Assembly (NCBI RefSeq): GCF_029338175.1
Contig: NZ_CP119862.1
Coordinates: 1,984,001 to 2,048,000 of the forward strand
Direction: 5' to 3'
DNA length: 64,000 nt
Origin: Citrobacter enshiensis
GTDB lineage: Bacteria > Pseudomonadota > Gammaproteobacteria > Enterobacterales > Enterobacteriaceae
The notes under the pieces were generated by a model. It was given only the letters and a program-made list of their open reading frames with translations. It ran no database searches and had not been told where the DNA came from. The translations under genes and the position numbers were made by a program. This document shows positions 18,978 through 27,898 of the stretch, piece after piece (positions within the stretch are counted from its first letter, which is position 1; every line of letters starts with the position of its first letter).

Positions 18978-19446
18978 TTGGATATTCCTCAGTACTGTTC
19001 AATACCAGGCGCCGGGAGGCGCGGGGAAAATCATAAACTTCGTCATTTATTGCGTTATCAAGCGGGCCGCGTACGGCTGTCATTTTTTAAGCAAAAACTC
19101 CGCCAGGTTGATAAATATCGACATTGTTATCTGACAGACGTAGCAGTGCGATGTGAAATACGACGTCGCAATTTCATCAGGTCAGTGTCAATCGTTATCT
19201 AAGGAGGAGGTTGCCTTCACGTGGCAGACTGGGATGCGTGGTATCCAAACCGTCCAGAATCTTAAACATAGCTGCAGAAAAGTCAGGCTGCGCACCTTGT
19301 CGGTGCAAAAATGCGGAGAGGATCACTTGAACGATGCGCAAGGCTCAGGAAGGCCGGGCTTCTGAACTCCCCGTTTTGTTTAGAATAATCCCCGTCTACC
19401 CTGTAAGATGAGCCCAGGCAAGCGTATTTCACTGAGGATTAGCGTT
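18978..19446. other. Gap between the liv-type operon and yecA
   Basis: I see no convincing gene. A small stem GCACC-TTGTC-GGTGC followed by AAAAATG lies near 19292-19306. The tRNA cluster (leuZ-cysT-glyW) that precedes yecA in E. coli is not here. The promoters of both flanking operons must lie in this stretch. Confidence 0.5.
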
Positions 19447-20113
19447 ATGAACACGGGACCATTGAACGAAAGCGAACTGGAGTGGCTGGATGATGTACTG
19501 ACGAAGTACAACACCGAACACGCGATTCTGGATGTGTCAGAGCTGGATGGTCTGCTGACGGCGGTTACTCAGTTCTCCACGTGAGATTGAGCCGGAGCAG
19601 TGGCTGGTGGCAGTATGGGGAGGACCGCAATATGTGCCGCGCTGGTCATCGGAAAAAGAGATGACGCGCTTTATGAATCTTGCGTTCCAGCATATGGCTG
19701 ATACCGCCGACAGACTGAACGAGTTTCCGGAGCAGTTTGAACCTTTATTTGGCCTGCGTGAAATTGAAGGCCATGAGCTGACGATTGTCGAAGAGTGGTG
19801 TTTTGGTTATATGCGCGGAGTGGCGCTTTCTGACTGGTCAGCGTTGCCCGATTCGCTGAAACCGGCGCTGGAGGCGATTGCGTTGCACGGTACGGAAGAG
19901 AACTTTGCCGTGGTAGAGAAGATGACGCCAGAGGCATTTGAAGAAAGCGTAGAGGCTATCCGGATGGCGGCGCTGGATCTTCATGCCTGGTGGATGGCGC
20001 ATCCGCAAGAAATTCTGCCGCAGGTACCTGTGAAAGTGGAAGCCAAACCAGGGCGTAACGATCCCTGTCCTTGCGGCAGCGGCAAAAAGTATAAGCAGTG
20101 CTGTCTGCACTGA
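19447..20113 (+). CDS. yecA: YecA, UPF0149 family protein with C-terminal SEC-C zinc motif, one frameshift
   Basis: The N-terminal UPF0149 domain reads [20 protein letters not shown]. The C-terminus is [20 protein letters not shown], the SEC-C motif with Cys ligands for zinc, also found at the end of SecA. In E. coli YecA binds ribosomes and zinc. The frame is broken by one extra A in GTTACTC near 19565; without it [14 protein letters not shown] matches the E. coli protein. It is convergent with tyrP. Confidence 0.9.
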
Positions 20114-20132
20114 TAGTACGTTAAGCTCAGAC

Positions 20133-20158
20133 GGCGCTTAAACCGCAGTTTAAGCGCC
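20133..20158. terminator. Bidirectional terminator between yecA and tyrP
   Basis: A perfect 11-base stem GGCGCTTAAAC/GTTTAAGCGCC with a four-base loop lies between the convergent genes. Confidence 0.8.
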
Positions 20159-20179
20159 ATCTTCTGCATTCAACCTGGT

Positions 20180-21382
20180 TCAGGGCAGCAGTCCCGCCGC
20201 GATAGAGAACTGAACCCCGATCACCACAATCCCGCAAAGAAACACCAGACCTAACGCCACTGAGCCTCCCTTCACGCGGTATCCCGCCTGAGGATTATGC
20301 TTTCGGCTTTGCCATGTCAGCAAAGAAGGGATCAGCAACGCCAGTACCGCCAGCGCTACACCGGCATAACCCAGCGCCATGACAAATCCGCGCGGATAGA
20401 AGAGGGCAAACGCCAGCGGCGGCAAAAAGGTAATCGCGCCAGTTTGCAGGCGTCCGCCAGCGGTATTGCGACGCTGGAACAGATCCGCCAGGTAATCAAA
20501 TAATCCCAGCGCAACGCCGAGGAACGAGGTCGCCAGTGCCAGATCGGCGAACAGGTGTACCGCCAGCTCAACGTGAGGTGAGGCAACCACTTCCCTTAAT
20601 GCCTGAAGCAGACCGTTTAATCCGGCGTGATCGGCCAGCAGCCCCATAAATGTTGAGGAGTCGATACTACCGAGGGTCGCGAGCTGCCAGAAGATATAGG
20701 CGATCAGCGGGATTGCGCTGCCGGTGATAAACACCCAGCGCAATTTGCGAATATTGCCGTCCATATAGCTGACAATGCTGGGCACGCTACCGTGAAAACC
20801 AAACGAGGTAAAAATCACCGGAATGGCGGACCATGCCAGCCCTTGTTGCAGCGGCAGGGTGAGAAGATTGACTTTGTGGATATGCGGCATCAGCAGCGCC
20901 AGCATCACCACCAGGAAGATAATTTTGGCGCTGAACAGAAAACGGTTGAACAGATCGACAAGCGACGTTCCAACGCAGACCACGCCACCGGCAACAAAGG
21001 TGAACAGCAGTACGCCAGCGGCTGGCGACATTTCTGTGCCAGTCCAGTCGTTGATACTGGAGGCGAGCAACTCACCGGCGCCGCTAATGTAGGCCGCTGT
21101 CAGGGCATACATTAAAAACATCATGCTAAACCCGGTCACCCACTGACCGTAGCGTCCCAGATACCGTTTTGCCAGCGTACCCAGCCCCGTATCTGCCGGA
21201 ACATGTTGATACACTTCGAGAAGTAACAGCGCGGTGTAACACATCAGCGCCCACAGCCCAATCAATAACGCCAGCGTGACGCTGAAACCCACACCCGCTG
21301 CCGCCAGCGGCATGGCCAGCATACCTGCACCGATTGTGGTTCCCGCCACGATAAAAACACTTCCCAGAGTTCTATTCTTCAC
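20180..21382 (-). CDS. tyrP: Tyrosine-specific transport protein TyrP
   Basis: Proton-coupled tyrosine importer of the aromatic amino acid transporter family, about 400 residues and 11 membrane segments, intact. [20 protein letters not shown] and [18 protein letters not shown] are near-identical to E. coli TyrP. I use the GTG at 21382 as start (VKNRTLGS, aligning with E. coli MKNRTLGS); an in-frame ATG at 21439 would add 19 unconserved residues. TyrR boxes lie just upstream. Confidence 0.93.
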   Translation of the reverse strand: MKNRTLGSVFIVAGTTIGAGMLAMPLAAAGVGFSVTLALLIGLWALMCYTALLLLEVYQHVPADTGLGTLAKRYLGRYGQWVTGFSMMFLMYALTAAYISGAGELLASSINDWTGTEMSPAAGVLLFTFVAGGVVCVGTSLVDLFNRFLFSAKIIFLVVMLALLMPHIHKVNLLTLPLQQGLAWSAIPVIFTSFGFHGSVPSIVSYMDGNIRKLRWVFITGSAIPLIAYIFWQLATLGSIDSSTFMGLLADHAGLNGLLQALREVVASPHVELAVHLFADLALATSFLGVALGLFDYLADLFQRRNTAGGRLQTGAITFLPPLAFALFYPRGFVMALGYAGVALAVLALLIPSLLTWQSRKHNPQAGYRVKGGSVALGLVFLCGIVVIGVQFSIAAGLLP

Positions 21383-21450
21383 GCTTTCCTCTGTCCCAGA
21401 GATAATCAATAGTGGTATCTGCGGCGCAGGGTAAGGCATTACGCGATTTT

Positions 21451-21491
21451 CGTCAAATCGGCGTTACAATGAGTGTGAAGTTTTATTTACA
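21451..21491 (-). promoter_or_regulatory. Paired TyrR boxes upstream of tyrP
   Basis: A strong box TGTGAA-N6-TTTACA at 21474-21491 matches the consensus TGTAAA-N6-TTTACA with one mismatch. A weaker box (CGTCAA-N6-GTTACA, three mismatches) lies at 21451-21468, exactly 23 bases nearer the gene. A strong-weak pair is the known tyrP arrangement, giving repression with tyrosine and activation with phenylalanine in E. coli. Confidence 0.65.
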
Positions 21492-21611
21492 TTTTTTTAT
21501 GGGTGTGGGAGGACCCGCATCATGCCAGTGGCCAAAGGATGTAAACCTGCGTTAGCGCAAAGCAGAATACCCCGCTTCATTTTAGGCTAGGCGCTTTATT
21601 GAGGAGGATGT

Positions 21612-21851
21612 ATGGATTCGATTCACGGCCACGACGTGCTTAACATGATGATTGCATCAGGCGAGCAATACACACATGCCAGTCTTGAGGCGGCGATCGT
21701 TAAGCGGTTTGGCGCGCAGGCGCGTTTTCACACCTGTTCAGCAGCAGAGATGACGGCGGCTGAACTGGTGGCATTTCTGGCGGCGAAGGGGAAATTTATT
21801 GCGAAGGATGACGGTTTTACGACGCACGAAAGCAAAATCTGCCGTCATTAA
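21612..21851 (+). CDS. yecH: YecH family metal-binding protein
   Basis: An intact 79-residue protein of the DUF2492/YecH family. MDSIHGHDVLNMM, FHTCSAAEMTAAELVAFL and the C-terminal SKICRH carry conserved His and Cys residues suggesting metal binding. It matches E. coli YecH closely and has the same place between tyrP and ftnA. A GAGGAGG ribosome site precedes the ATG. Function unknown. Confidence 0.9.
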   Translation: MDSIHGHDVLNMMIASGEQYTHASLEAAIVKRFGAQARFHTCSAAEMTAAELVAFLAAKGKFIAKDDGFTTHESKICRH

Positions 21852-21856
21852 AAGAG

Positions 21857-21891
21857 TCCGGTGAAGTGGGCAGAAAACCCGCTTCACCGGA
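21857..21891. terminator. Bidirectional terminator between yecH and ftnA
   Basis: A 14-base stem TCCGGTGAAGTGGG/CCCGCTTCACCGGA, one wobble pair, in the 46-base convergent gap. Confidence 0.8.
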
Positions 21892-21897
21892 GCGAAA

Positions 21898-22397
21898 TTA
21901 ATTCTGCGTATCCAGGGTCGACAGTTCTTTGTCGATGAAGTAAAGACCTTCACCGCTTTTACCTGCCAGCGTCAACTTATCAATGACCGATTTAAATAAC
22001 TTCTCTTCTTCATGCTGTTCAGCCACGTACCACGGCAGGAAGTTAAAGGTCGGATAATCCTGGTTGGTCATCGCCGCGTGAGCCAGTTCGTTAATTTTCT
22101 GGGTGATCAATTGCTCGTGTTCGTACGTAACACGGAACAGTTCATCCAGTGATGTATATTCAGCTGAAAGGAGAAGCGACGGTATTAATCCGCGGCAGAC
22201 TACCGGTATCGGTCAGATAATCGAACAGGACGCTGCATATGCGTCATCTCTTCCTGAGCGTGACGGCGCAGGAACGCGGCAGCACCTTCAAAGCTGTTAT
22301 AGCTGCACCACGCACTCATTTGCTGATAGAGCAGAGACGAATATAACTCGAGGTTCATCTGTTCATTCAGTTTTTCGATCATTTCTGTTTTCAGCAT
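21898..22397 (-). CDS. ftnA: Ferritin FtnA, two frameshifts
   Basis: Bacterial non-haem ferritin that stores iron as a 24-mer. N-terminal [20 protein letters not shown] carries ferroxidase Glu17 and the motif [13 protein letters not shown] carries Glu50 and His53; the C-terminal part has [17 protein letters not shown] (Glu126-130 region). The frame breaks at 22228-22229 (extra base before LFDYLTDTG) and near 22165 (extra base before EYTSLDELF). Corrected length is 165 residues as in E. coli. ATG 22397 is preferred over an upstream in-frame ATG at 22412. Confidence 0.92.
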
Positions 22398-22557
22398 TGT
22401 TCTGCTCCACACATGTTAATGATATGTCGATGTGGCGCCACTATAATTTGTTATTTAATTATTTGCAAAAGGTAAAATAATAAAATCAATTATTAAAAAT
22501 GCGAATGGGAATAAAACGCATTAACGCTATTAAATTAAAAATACAGAAATGTCGGCA

Positions 22558-22589
22558 TAATAAAAGGCCAGTTATTAATAAACTGACCT
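22558..22589 (-). terminator. Terminator of yecR
   Basis: On the minus strand AGGTCAGTT and AACTGGCCT pair (one wobble) across an AT loop, followed by TTTTATT. It lies just past the corrected yecR stop. Confidence 0.75.
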
Positions 22590-22595
22590 GGATGT

Positions 22596-22932
22596 TCAAT
22601 AATAGGTTGGCGGTTGTAGAGGGGATCGCCATGCCCTGGCACTGATACGATAAGGTTATTTTCGTATTCAGGCACAGAGAGCCCGCATAAACACTGCAGG
22701 TGGAGACTGGCTGGCCGAATCCGACGGCGTTAGCGTAGCCCATTTGCTGGCATTCACGCGTGGCGGTCCCTTTCGCGACATAGTCGTCAGTGCGTGCCGT
22801 TTGCAGCATCGCCTGATTCCAGGTGAGGCGAACAATCCCACTGGTGGCGTTGACTTCGCTGACGTTTGCTTGTCGGGTGATGGTGCATCCCGCCAGCATT
22901 AACAGCGAGAGGGCAAGAAAAAGGCTCTTCAT
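22596..22932 (-). CDS. yecR: YecR lipoprotein, probable frameshift near the C-terminus
   Basis: A small lipoprotein with lipobox LMLAGC at residues 12-17. The body SEVNATSGIVRLTWNQAMLQ and AGSLCLNTKITLSYQC match E. coli YecR, a gene of the flagellar regulon with unknown role. In the raw sequence the frame runs on to 22486, 148 residues, through an obvious terminator hairpin. If one C is removed from CCCC in the codons for AIP, it stops at 22596 after about 111 residues, close to the E. coli size. I therefore take 22596 as the true end. Confidence 0.82.
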
Positions 22933-23201
22933 GATATCGCTCTGAAAGTTCGGTGATACGCTATCCTATCTGATACCCCCTCCGTCCAATGGCTTGAATA
23001 GCCTGAGGATCACCCGTGTTTAATGGCAACGAGCGGGGGAATGAACAAAAAATGCCCCACAGGCAGGAAAAGCGTGAGCCTGTTTTTGTCTTTTAAAACC
23101 ACCTTTCATTAAATTTGAAAATACGTTCATTGCGTAGTAATGTGGCGTCAATTTCAAAGACTCACGTCGGGGTTTATCGCGACGCATCCGGGAGACACAG
23201 T

Positions 23202-23841
23202 ATGAAAATTGCACTGATGATGGAAAACAGCCAGGCAAGCAAAAATGCCATCATTCATAACGAACTCAAGGCCGTCGCGGATGAGAAGGGATTTCCCGTC
23301 TTTAACGTGGGCATGAGCGATGAGAATGACCATCATCTGACTTATATTCATCTTGGCATTATGGCCAGTATTCTGCTCAATGCTAAAGCGGTTGATTTTG
23401 TCGTGACCGGTTGCGGCACGGGTCAGGGGGCGCTGATGTCCCTGAACATCCATCCGGGCGTTATTTGCGGATACTGTATCGATCCGGCTGATGCGTTTCT
23501 GTTTGCCCAGATCAACAACGGCAATGCGCTTTCTCTGCCTTTCGCGAAAGGTTTTGGCTGGGGTGCCGAGCTGAATGTGCGTTTCATCTTTGAAAAAGCG
23601 TTCACGGGCCGTAAAGGGGAAGGCTACCCGCCGGAGCGTAAAGAGCCGCAGGTTCGCAACGCAGGCATTCTGAACCAGGTGAAAGCGGCCGTGGTAAAAG
23701 AGAACTATCTGGATACCTTGCGTGCTATCGATCCTGAGCTGGTGAAAACCGCTGTGTCGGGTCCGCGTTTCCAGCAGTGTCTTTTCGAAAACGGCCAGGA
23801 CAAAGGCAATCGAAGCGTTCGTGCGTGAAATCCTGGCGTAA
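23202..23841 (+). CDS. RpiB/LacA/LacB-family sugar-phosphate isomerase, one frameshift at the end
   Basis: About 212 residues. MKIALMMENSQASKNAI, DHHLTYIHLGIMASILL and VDFVVTGCGTGQGALMSLN show the RpiB fold with the catalytic-loop Cys in GCGTG. Members interconvert aldose and ketose phosphates of four to six carbons. The C-terminal 80 residues (RKGEGYPPERKEPQVRNAGI) are beyond classical RpiB and mark a longer subgroup. One extra G near 23807 changes the tail; corrected, it ends AIEAFVREILA at 23841. ATG 23202 has a GGGAGA site. It is not part of this locus in E. coli K-12. Confidence 0.8.
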
Positions 23842-23859
23842 GATAGTGTGATGGCATAG

Positions 23860-23905
23860 GGATCGGATAGCGCAACGCGTTTATCCGGTCTGCAAGATGC
23901 TACAT
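23860..23905. repeat. Degenerate REP-like palindrome
   Basis: The stretch with CGGATAGCGCAACGCGTTTATCCGG resembles the REP/BIME palindromes of enteric intergenic DNA, weakly. It follows the isomerase gene. Confidence 0.35.
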
Positions 23906-24144
23906 GTCGGCCCGGCCAGCGTTGAGCGACCGGGCGACAGTAATGTGTTTTTGTTCGATTCCGTACTTCCTCTATTGCGGGCTAACGTCTGCGTAACAAG
24001 CATCCTGCGAGATCCCAGCCCCTGTCGCCAATCATCGGTTGTTATCAAAAAAAATTATAAAAATTTACCAAAACCTGCAATGAAATAACCTTCTGATTTC
24101 TAGACTAAAAACATAAAAATCGAAAGGATTTACACATTTTCATG

Positions 24145-24160
24145 TGTGATCTACGTCACA
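24145..24160. promoter_or_regulatory. Perfect CRP site upstream of azuC
   Basis: TGTGATCTACGTCACA is an exact TGTGA-N6-TCACA CRP operator, 83 bases before azuC. Whether CRP activates or represses cannot be read from sequence. Confidence 0.75.
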
Positions 24161-24174
24161 TAAATATTGATTTT

Positions 24175-24190
24175 TGTGACGGATGTCATA
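24175..24190. promoter_or_regulatory. Second CRP-like site upstream of azuC
   Basis: TGTGACGGATGTCATA matches the CRP consensus with one mismatch and lies 30 bases downstream of the perfect site, roughly three helical turns, so both would face the same side. Confidence 0.5.
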
Positions 24191-24242
24191 TTATATTGCT
24201 CGTAGACAATAAACCTGAACAACAATCAAACGGAGCAATGCT

Positions 24243-24326
24243 ATGAAACTGCGCAAAATTCTGAAAAGCATGTTCGAAAATTATTGCAAAACATTCAAAG
24301 ATGTACCGCCAGGCGGTATGTTCTGA
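24243..24326 (+). CDS. azuC: AzuC small protein / AzuCR dual-function RNA
   Basis: A 27-residue protein starting MKLRKILKSMF and ending VPPGGMF, nearly identical to E. coli AzuC (28 residues), an amphipathic membrane-associated helix. In E. coli the transcript also acts as the base-pairing RNA AzuCR, and the protein binds glycerol-3-phosphate dehydrogenase GlpD. ATG 24243 follows a GGAG site. A strong terminator comes immediately after. Confidence 0.9.
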   Translation: MKLRKILKSMFENYCKTFKDVPPGGMF

Positions 24327-24331
24327 TAAAA

Positions 24332-24355
24332 AAACCTGCTACGGCAGGTTTTTTT
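24332..24355 (+). terminator. Terminator of azuC
   Basis: Stem AAACCTGC/GCAGGTTT with a four-base loop and seven T residues, six bases after the azuC stop. Confidence 0.9.
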
Positions 24356-24440
24356 ATACCTGTATTTCTGCTGCGTTTACGCTGCTATCGTTTCTGCTCC
24401 TGAATAGGTACTATGGCGGACCTTCTATAAGGAGCTCACT

Positions 24441-24697
24441 ATGTCCCAAACACTGAACGCCGATCAGGAACTGGTCTCTGACGTTGTTGCCTGCCAACTG
24501 GTTCTCAAACAAATTCTGGACGTTCTCGACGTGATCGCCCCCGTCGAAGTTCGCGAGAAAATGAGGCCACCCAACTGAAAAACATCGGATTTTTCAAGCC
24601 ATCCTGCCGCAGCCGATCCCGTGACGAGGCGCGCTATCCAGAAAGCTATCGCCTTGAGTCGGAGCTGAAATTCACGCCGCAGGGCGAAGCACACTAA
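24441..24697 (+). CDS. yecJ: YecJ (DUF2766 family), several frameshifts
   Basis: The start [20 protein letters not shown] with [20 protein letters not shown] matches E. coli YecJ. The frame then stops at about 24578, but pieces in other frames restore [22 protein letters not shown] and KFTPQGEAH, ending in TAA at 24697. At least three indels are needed, the first in AGGCCACC near 24562. Function is unknown. Corrected length is about 83 residues, as in E. coli. Confidence 0.82.
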
Positions 24698-24873
24698 ATA
24701 AATCAATGTGTTAGATTGCTGAAGAATGTTTATTACGCCTCCTGAATCAGGGGGCGTAATCGTTTCTGAATCATTGGGGGAGTCGGTGTGATGCCTACGG
24801 TTGCCCGGCCTGCGGTAGAGGTTCTTACAGGCCAGACGGGAGATTATGACGTTATTCCGACGCTATACCGCCA

Positions 24874-25378
24874 TTAATGGTGCTGGTGGTTGACGACATT
24901 GAGTAAGTGCTTGTCTGTTTGCGCCATGCACAAACCCGCACGTCGGGCGCTTCGAACCTCATCGAGGATCGTTTGCAATAACACGCCATCATGGCTGCTG
25001 TTCTTTTTTCAGGTCGTGGAGAAAATCAAGCGTGAGGGCGTCATTCAACGCTTTTGCTTCGCGGGTTAAACTCGACAAGGTGCTGGAACGTTGCTGATAA
25101 TCGTCGAGTGTTTTCTGAAATAACTCTTCAAGTGACGTTAACTCATTGCCGGGAATATCAATCGCTTTAACGATGGGGTTAGCGCCTGCGCTCTTCATAA
25201 AATTAAACATGCGCATCATTTGGGTGATGTTACTTTGCGCCTGGGTGCGCAGAAACATCGCAGTGCCCGTCAAACTGTTTTCCGCACACCACTCGCTGAG
25301 GCGAAGGTAAAGATTGGATGCGTTAAACTCAAGATTCATCTGAGCGTTGAGTTTGTGAACCATTCCAGCTGCAGCCAT
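24874..25378 (-). CDS. ftnB: Ferritin-like protein FtnB, one frameshift near the end
   Basis: A 167-residue ferritin-like protein (after repair). [20 protein letters not shown] and [20 protein letters not shown] match E. coli FtnB; several ferroxidase ligands of FtnA are replaced (SNITQ in place of EEMTH), as in the family. One extra C in CAGCCATG near 24992 produces the early stop; the repaired tail is [20 protein letters not shown], ending at 24874. In Salmonella FtnB helps repair iron-sulfur clusters. ATG 25378 is the family start. Confidence 0.9.
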
Positions 25379-25423
25379 GTCAATATCCTTATTTCCAGAA
25401 AAGGGAATGTGCGTAACCAGCAT

Positions 25424-25943
25424 CAGCGCAAAAGGCCGCTGCCAAACTTAACATCTACGCACAAGTGAAACTGTTAGCAGAATAAATCCGTTCTGCCGGT
25501 CCTTTATGTGATCACGCAGTCAATTCCGTTGATGATCGAAATAAGCATACCGCCTGCATGGATATAAGAAAATCCTTATAGTGAAATGTTTAAAGTTTTT
25601 TACATATTTTTCTTAAAAATTGGTTGTGAAGCAGAAATTTTAGAAATTATGCATCATCGACGCAACGCCATGATTTTACACTGGTTAAAGTGGATGTTAT
25701 TTTTTGAAACGTTATTTCATGTCACAAAATGGAATAGTTCCAGAGGGTACTATTGGTTCAATGATAATTATCCATTATGGCTGTTTCGGGAATTGTTAGA
25801 TGAAGCTGTACTGGCTGCTCTCACACCAGGGCTGAAGTTTGCGCCAGACCATTTTTAGAAACGTGAAAACGTAAAGCCAATGACCCTTTCGTCATCGACT
25901 GTTTGAACTGCACGGATACACGGATACAAGAGAGGAGTAGTGA
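25424..25943. other. Gap between ftnB and the DJ-1 family gene
   Basis: AT-rich. A 90-codon frame at 25586-25858 (+) could encode a tryptophan- and phenylalanine-rich peptide (ILHWLKWMLFFETLFHVTKW), but it lacks a ribosome site and I recognise no relative, so I do not call it a gene. The ftnB promoter must lie near 25380-25560. Confidence 0.4.
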
Positions 25944-26502
25944 ATGAAAAAGGTAGCTGTTCTGTTGGCCCCTGGATTTGAAGAGGCAGAGGCCATTGTT
26001 ACCATCGATATTTTGCGTTCGACTGCATATCGAAGTTGAAACATTAGCCTGTGCGGAGTCTCGCGCCGTGGTGAGTTACCACAACATTCCTGTGGTGGCG
26101 GACAGTACGCTGACGGAACGACTGGACACGCTTTTTGACGCAGTGGTGTTGCCTGGCGGCCCCCTGGGCAGCGTGAATCTGGCCGCCAGTGCTGAAGTGA
26201 TCGATTTTGTTTCCCGTCATGACGCGGCAGGCAAATTTGTTTGCCCGGTCTGCTCTGCGGCGGCCCGTGTTCTCGGGGGGAATGGCTTGCTGAAGGGACG
26301 TCGCTACGTCTGTTCCGGTGAGTTGTGGGAGAATGTAACCGATGGCGAATACGTGGATGCGCCGGTTGTTGAAGATGGCAATCTGATCAGCGGTAAAGGG
26401 TTAGGCCACATATTTGATTTTGCATTGACGCTCAGCACCCGTTTGCTTGGCGACGACGTTGCGGTTCGCGATCATGCGGACCATATTTACTATCGAGGGT
26501 AG
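25944..26502 (+). CDS. DJ-1/PfpI family protein (YajL-like), one frameshift
   Basis: About 185 residues. MKKVAVLLAPGFEEAEAIV is the family N-terminus with Glu in the active site, and VCPVCSAAARVLGG is the nucleophile elbow, the second Cys being the likely catalytic one. LPGGPLGSVNL and the terminal IFDFALTLSTRLLG complete the fold. Relatives act as chaperones, glyoxalases or deglycases against carbonyl stress. The frame is broken by one extra T near 26021 (ILR then LHIEVETLACAES). It precedes araF and is not in this position in E. coli. Confidence 0.82.
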
Positions 26503-26821
26503 ATAAAACGTTCCCGAATACACCCGTATTCGGGAACAAGGATTCGCTGGCTGACCTTATGGACTAATCTGCTACATCTCTTTTTATTTGTCTGACAAAT
26601 TCCCATTTTCTTATGTCATTTCCGCCTGAATTTATGCACGCAATTACTGTAATTCTGTGATGTGATGCCGCTCTCCTATGGAGAATCAATTTCCCGCTAA
26701 AACTTATTCCAGCACTGGCATTAATCGTCGATATAAATGGTAATGCCTTGTTTTTCGTCTGAATTACAAAAACTCGTTCGTTTTTACCCTACATAAAAGA
26801 ACGCTAAAGCTGGAGTTAACC
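26503..26821 (+). promoter_or_regulatory. araFGH promoter region
   Basis: The stretch 26645-26710 (TTCTGTGATGTGATG, then CTCTCCTATGGAGAATCAA) resembles the E. coli araF control region where CRP and AraC bind; TATGGAG is the reverse of the TCCATA half of the AraC site. The upper part of the gap, from 26503 to about 26600, shows only a small inverted repeat (TTCCCGAATAC and its complement GTATTCGGGAA, 26511-26538), a likely terminator for the DJ-1 gene. Confidence 0.5.
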
Positions 26822-27817
26822 ATGCACAAATTCACTAAAGCGCTGGCGGCCATTGGCCTGGCTGCCGTTATGTCACAATCCGCTATCGCAGAAACCATGA
26901 AGCTCGGTTTTCTGGTGAAACAGCCAGAAGAACCCTGGTTCCAGACGGAGTGGAAATTTGCTGATAAAGCCGGAAAAGATTTGGGCCTTTGAAGTGATCA
27001 AAATTGCCGTCCCTGATGGCGAGAAGACCCTGAATGCCATCGACAGCCTGGCCGCCAGCGGTGCGAAAGGGTTTGTCATTTGTACACCGGATCCGAAACT
27101 CGGCTCGGCCATCGTCGCCAAGGCGCGCGGTTACGACATGAAAGTCATCGCGGTGGATGACCAGTTTGTTAACGCCAAAGGCAAGCCGATGGATACCGTT
27201 CCTCTGGTCATGATGGCGGCGACCAAAATTGGCGAACGTCAGGGGGAAGAGCTGTACAAAGAGATGCAAAAACGCGGCTGGGATGTGAAAGAGACCGCGG
27301 TAATGGGCGATCACGGCGAATGAGACTGGATACCGCGCGCCCGTCGTACCGGTGGGCTCAAATGGACGCGCTGAAAGCCGTTGGCTTCCCGGAAAAACAG
27401 ATCTACCAGGTGCCGACGAAATCCAATGACATCCCCGGTGCATTTGATGCCGCGAACTCCATGCTGGTTCAGCATCCGGAAGTGAAACACTGGCTGATTG
27501 TCGGTATGAACGACAACACCGTACTGGGCGGCGTGCGCGCAACGGAAGGCCAGGGCTTTAAGGCCGCCGATGTGATCGGTATCGGTATCAACGGCGTGGA
27601 CGCAGTCAGTGAACTGTCGAAGGCGCAAGCGACCGGTTTCTACGGTTCGTTGCTGCCAGACCCGGACGTACATGGTTATAAATCCAGCGAAATGCTCTAC
27701 AACTGGGTGACCAAAGGCGCGGAACCGCCAACATTCACCGAAGTGACTGACGTGGTGTTGATCACGCGTGACAACTTCAAGGAAGAACTGGCCAAAAAAG
27801 GGTTAGGCGGTAAGTAA
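26822..27817 (+). CDS. araF: L-arabinose-binding periplasmic protein AraF, several frameshifts
   Basis: The solute-binding protein of the AraFGH importer. Signal peptide MHKFTKALAAIGLAAVMSQS, then KLGFLVKQPEEPWFQTEWKF, almost identical to E. coli. The frame breaks at 26984-26987 (extra C in GGGCCTT) and again through 27305-27370, where about five extra bases fall; ANELDTARRR and MDALKA restore the E. coli sequence. The rest (QHPEVKHWLIVGMND, GINGVDAVSELSKAQATGFY) is in one frame to the stop. The gene was surely full length in the organism. Confidence 0.92.
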
Positions 27818-27898
27818 TCGGCAGTAGAAAACACGCTCTGTCGCTGCGGCGGCAGAGGGTTTGATTAACGACTAACGACCCAGATTCACGGAGACGTT

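Noticed and set aside
19153-19365. A 70-codon frame upstream of yecA
   Set aside because: No homologue recognised and no conserved features; it lies in the promoter gap.
23054-23095. A hairpin with T-runs on both sides between yecR and the isomerase gene, considered as a small RNA
   Set aside because: CAGGC/GCCTG is only five base pairs and no promoter or conserved RNA is recognisable, so it may be a plain terminator-like structure.
25586-25858. A 90-codon frame between ftnB and the DJ-1 gene
   Set aside because: No ribosome site, no recognised relative, and AT-driven composition; kept only as a remark in the gap entry.
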